From: an uncultured Candidatus Melainabacteria bacterium
GTDB lineage: Bacteria > Cyanobacteriota > Vampirovibrionia > Gastranaerophilales > Gastranaerophilaceae
Assembly: GCA_949927415.1 (NCBI GenBank)
Contig: CATLFB010000009.1
Location: forward strand, 1-33,890
DNA: 33,890 nt
Direction: 5' to 3'
This document shows positions 31,956-33,890 of the stretch, one piece after another; the stretch's first letter is position 1; each line of letters starts with the position of its first letter. A program made the translations under genes and the position numbers. The notes beneath the pieces were generated by a model, which saw nothing but the letters and a program-made list of their open reading frames with translations, was not told the origin of the DNA and did not search any database.

Positions 31956-32035
31956 TACATTATATGTACTTAATTGTATTATATAAATTAAACGTGAATT
32001 CCTATAGCTAACCGAATAGATAATTTTTGCCAATC

Positions 32036-32065
32036 TTGACAGAATCCGGCATTATGGTGTTTAAT
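32036..32065 (+). promoter_or_regulatory. Promoter of the lipase-like gene
   Basis: A consensus TTGACA (32036-32041), 18-nt spacer, TTTAAT (32060-32065). The predicted start near 32072 leaves a leader of about 130 nt. It is divergent from the clpC promoters in the 309-nt gap. Confidence 0.6.
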
Positions 32066-32072
32066 ATATATA

Positions 32073-32089
32073 GCGGTAATTTTTACCGC
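32073..32089 (+). other. 5'-end hairpin in the leader of the lipase-like gene
   Basis: GCGGTAA and TTACCGC form a perfect 7-bp stem with a 3-nt loop right at the predicted transcript 5' end. Such 5'-terminal hairpins commonly protect mRNAs from decay. Later in the leader, CCGGCTTTAA and CCGGCTTAAAG (about 32141-32166) form a direct repeat. Confidence 0.45.
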
Positions 32090-32200
32090 ATCTTGCGCCC
32101 CAAAAATCAATTAAATATCAGTTCAGTCAAATGTATGTCCGGCTTTAATCCGAAAACCGGCTTAAAGTAGTGTTACAAAATTTAACCGAAAGGAGTACAA

Positions 32201-33835
32201 ATGACTAAAAAATTTTTTGAAGGAGGCTGTTTCGAGCCTAAAGACGCATTACAAGTAATAATTTCTATTATTTTGATGCTTCTGCAAACCCTGTTAAAAC
32301 TTCAAACAGGCAAGAAAGACAAACAAACCGTCAACAATTACGAAACAATCAACAACAGCTATCCGACAACTAACAACTATCAAATCAATCAAACGAACAG
32401 TGATTTTCAAAACATTTTAAACGAAATTCACATTTCAATCGAAAGCGCCAAGCAAGAACAGAAAAAACAACAGCAACAGCTTGATGTACTTGCGCGCCAA
32501 ATTTCGCAAACAAAAGACAAAAATGAACATGCTCAGCTTTTAAACGAATTACAAACACAAAAAGCGAATTTTGAAAACGGGAAAAGAGCAATCACAAAAA
32601 TTTCGCACGCCGTAAAGCGCGGAGATTATGAAGAAGCTGCCCAGGAAGCCGGAATCTTTGCACAAAACGGCACGCTGGTTTACGAAAGTCCGTCAGACAA
32701 AATTCAAGTCGACCCCAATATGCTTAATCCCACATCTAAAACACTTGATAGGATAACTCTTACCCCTCTTGGCGGCGAAGAGGCACAAATCAGAAGGTAC
32801 GTTTCGCTGGAATCAAACGTTTCATCTCAAAATATTTATCAGTCACAGCCGCTCAAAGACGTAAGTTTTCCGAGATTCAATCTCAGACAGAATCAGCTTA
32901 CCGATACCATCGCAAAAGAAATGAATCGCCGCCAGATGCCTGAAGAGACAAAACACAGCCGGGCAGAGACTTACAAACAGCTTTGTCTTATATCGGACAA
33001 GATTGCGCTCTCATCCTTGAGGCAGAATGTCGAAGGGATGGAGGTTGCGGATGGTTATCAGGTTATCAAAGCTGAATACGATACGAAAACGAATTTCAAA
33101 GCGGTATCTTATATGAAAGGTAACGAAATCGTAAACTGTTTTGTAGGAACTGACGCAAAGAGTTCAAAGGATCACAGGGCAAATGTTCAGATGGGACTGC
33201 GTAAGGTGTCAGGACAGATGGACAAGGCTAACAAATACACAAAAGAAATATGGGATACTTATGGTCAAACATATAAAGTAATTAATGCCGGCCATTCAGA
33301 AGGTGGTAGCGAAGCAATGTTTGCCGGGCTGAATAATAATCTTGAAGTATTCACATATAACACTTTTGCTTTAAGCGGAAAAACTCTTGCTCGTATTGAA
33401 CAAGATAAAGGTGTGTTAAACCACAACCTAATTTCAAACTATCGCGACCCACATGACCCGATATCGAAACTTCTATACAGAGATATCGGAAAGACGTATA
33501 TTGTCGAAAACCAACAGTCTAAATTTATGGCAAAATCACCATTCGGATTTAAACAGGCACACGCGCTTGCAATGATGGGAGATTGCAATACCGCTGTTGA
33601 CATCAGACTGTATAAATTGCAAAACCCATGGTTTATTGACAAAATCAGTACGGTTAAACTTACAAACAAAAATATTGAAGATATCTATAAAGCCGGACTG
33701 TTTGACATTTACGAGCCGGAAATAGCCGAACGGCTAAAAATTCATGATATCATTCCGGAACAACAGGCGCAATCGCTTGTGAGACAAGGGATTTTACAAT
33801 ATCTCGATGGGCATTATGAATACTTGACACAATAG
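32201..33835 (+). CDS. Membrane-anchored coiled-coil protein with lipase-like domain
   Basis: A 544-aa protein with an unusual build. Residues 16-33 are one hydrophobic segment that may anchor it; residues 44-66 are Asn/Thr-rich; residues 68-150 are strongly coiled-coil (SAKQEQKKQQQQLDVLARQISQ). The C-terminal domain (about 255-480) resembles class 3 lipase-type alpha/beta hydrolases: the nucleophile elbow is AGHSEGGSEAM (S366, GxSxG), followed by VFTYNTFALSGKT, then DPHDP (D416 or D419) and QAHALAMMG (H454), giving a plausible Ser-Asp-His triad. The likely substrate is a lipid ester, by inference from the fold. No immunity gene or secretion partner is adjacent. A strong GAAAGGAG precedes ATG 32201. 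It has its own promoter and terminator. Candidates are a secreted phospholipase effector or an envelope lipase. Confidence 0.8.
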   Translation: MTKKFFEGGCFEPKDALQVIISIILMLLQTLLKLQTGKKDKQTVNNYETINNSYPTTNNYQINQTNSDFQNILNEIHISIESAKQEQKKQQQQLDVLARQISQTKDKNEHAQLLNELQTQKANFENGKRAITKISHAVKRGDYEEAAQEAGIFAQNGTLVYESPSDKIQVDPNMLNPTSKTLDRITLTPLGGEEAQIRRYVSLESNVSSQNIYQSQPLKDVSFPRFNLRQNQLTDTIAKEMNRRQMPEETKHSRAETYKQLCLISDKIALSSLRQNVEGMEVADGYQVIKAEYDTKTNFKAVSYMKGNEIVNCFVGTDAKSSKDHRANVQMGLRKVSGQMDKANKYTKEIWDTYGQTYKVINAGHSEGGSEAMFAGLNNNLEVFTYNTFALSGKTLARIEQDKGVLNHNLISNYRDPHDPISKLLYRDIGKTYIVENQQSKFMAKSPFGFKQAHALAMMGDCNTAVDIRLYKLQNPWFIDKISTVKLTNKNIEDIYKAGLFDIYEPEIAERLKIHDIIPEQQAQSLVRQGILQYLDGHYEYLTQ

Positions 33836-33849
33836 ACTTGATGGTTTAG

Positions 33850-33886
33850 AGTAGAGCAATGAAATATTTTATTGCTCTACTTTTTT
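33850..33886 (+). terminator. Intrinsic terminator after the lipase-like gene
   Basis: AGTAGAGCAAT and ATTGCTCTACT form a perfect 11-bp stem with a 10-nt loop followed by a T-run, 14 nt past the stop codon. Confidence 0.9.
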
Positions 33887-33890
33887 GTAT

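Noticed and set aside
1-33890. tRNA, rRNA, CRISPR arrays, prophage or integrative element
   Set aside because: I found no cloverleaf-like sequences, regular spacer arrays, integrase, transposase or phage structural genes when reading both strands; a dedicated tRNA or covariance-model scan was not possible.

Overview
This AT-rich bacterial window looks like a gut-type, non-photosynthetic relative of Cyanobacteria (Gastranaerophilales / 'Melainabacteria'). That is my inference from three things. First, the prepilin-like proteins have the FTLAEVLITLGIIG-type N-terminus typical of that group. Second, several cytosolic-looking proteins begin with an Asn/Ser-rich tail ending in an F-x-G motif. Third, the housekeeping genes are mixed with an anaerobe-style EtfAB/NfnA-like redox cluster. 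I see no rRNA, tRNA, CRISPR array, phage module, transposase or integration site. Most of the window is ordinary chromosome with short intergenic regions and clear intrinsic terminators.

Layout. (1) 1-286: the start of a prepilin-like gene running off the left edge, behind a strong promoter and a roughly 200-nt structured leader. (2) 597-3798, plus strand: a tightly overlapping operon of yebC, a GAF/GGDEF diguanylate cyclase, tsaE and tsaB, followed by a UmuC-like polymerase. (3) 5352-7151, minus: typA. (4) 7378-10784, plus: an HNH-motif protein, a 98-aa protein, and three tandem secreted matrixin-like zinc proteases. (5) 10885-13415, minus: purA, a G-quadruplex-like run, and a prepilin-like gene with a duplicated FTLAE segment; then a small XRE regulator on plus. 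(6) 14029-19842, minus: a GH15/phosphorylase-kinase-like protein, etfA, etfB, a 62-aa Cys protein, an NfnA-like flavoprotein, and a PfkB kinase. (7) 19987-22371, plus: a 794-aa modular protein with EF-hand-like, Pro/Lys/Glu-rich, hydrophobic and YD-like repeat regions. (8) 22821-25933, minus: pnp and an HD-GYP-like protein, with a MITE-like inverted repeat downstream of pnp. (9) 26082-28082, plus: an RDD membrane protein and a ketopantoate reductase-like gene. (10) 28097-31891, minus: a PilC/GspF-type protein and clpC. (11) 32201-33835, plus: a membrane-anchored, coiled-coil, lipase-like protein with its own terminator.

Working together: YebC, TsaE/TsaB, TypA, PurA, Pnp and ClpC are core expression and quality-control functions. 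A GGDEF cyclase (with an apparent I-site) and an HD-GYP-like protein suggest c-di-GMP signalling. Two prepilin-like proteins and a PilC-like platform protein suggest a type IV pilus or type II secretion machine encoded mostly elsewhere. The EtfAB, Cys-protein and NfnA-like cluster suggests flavin-based electron transfer between NAD(P)H and ferredoxin-level carriers. The most unusual material is the triple protease operon with one altered zinc motif, the F-x-G N-terminal tails, the HNH protein with a widely separated CxxC, the lipase-like protein, the 794-aa protein, and the structured leader at the left edge.
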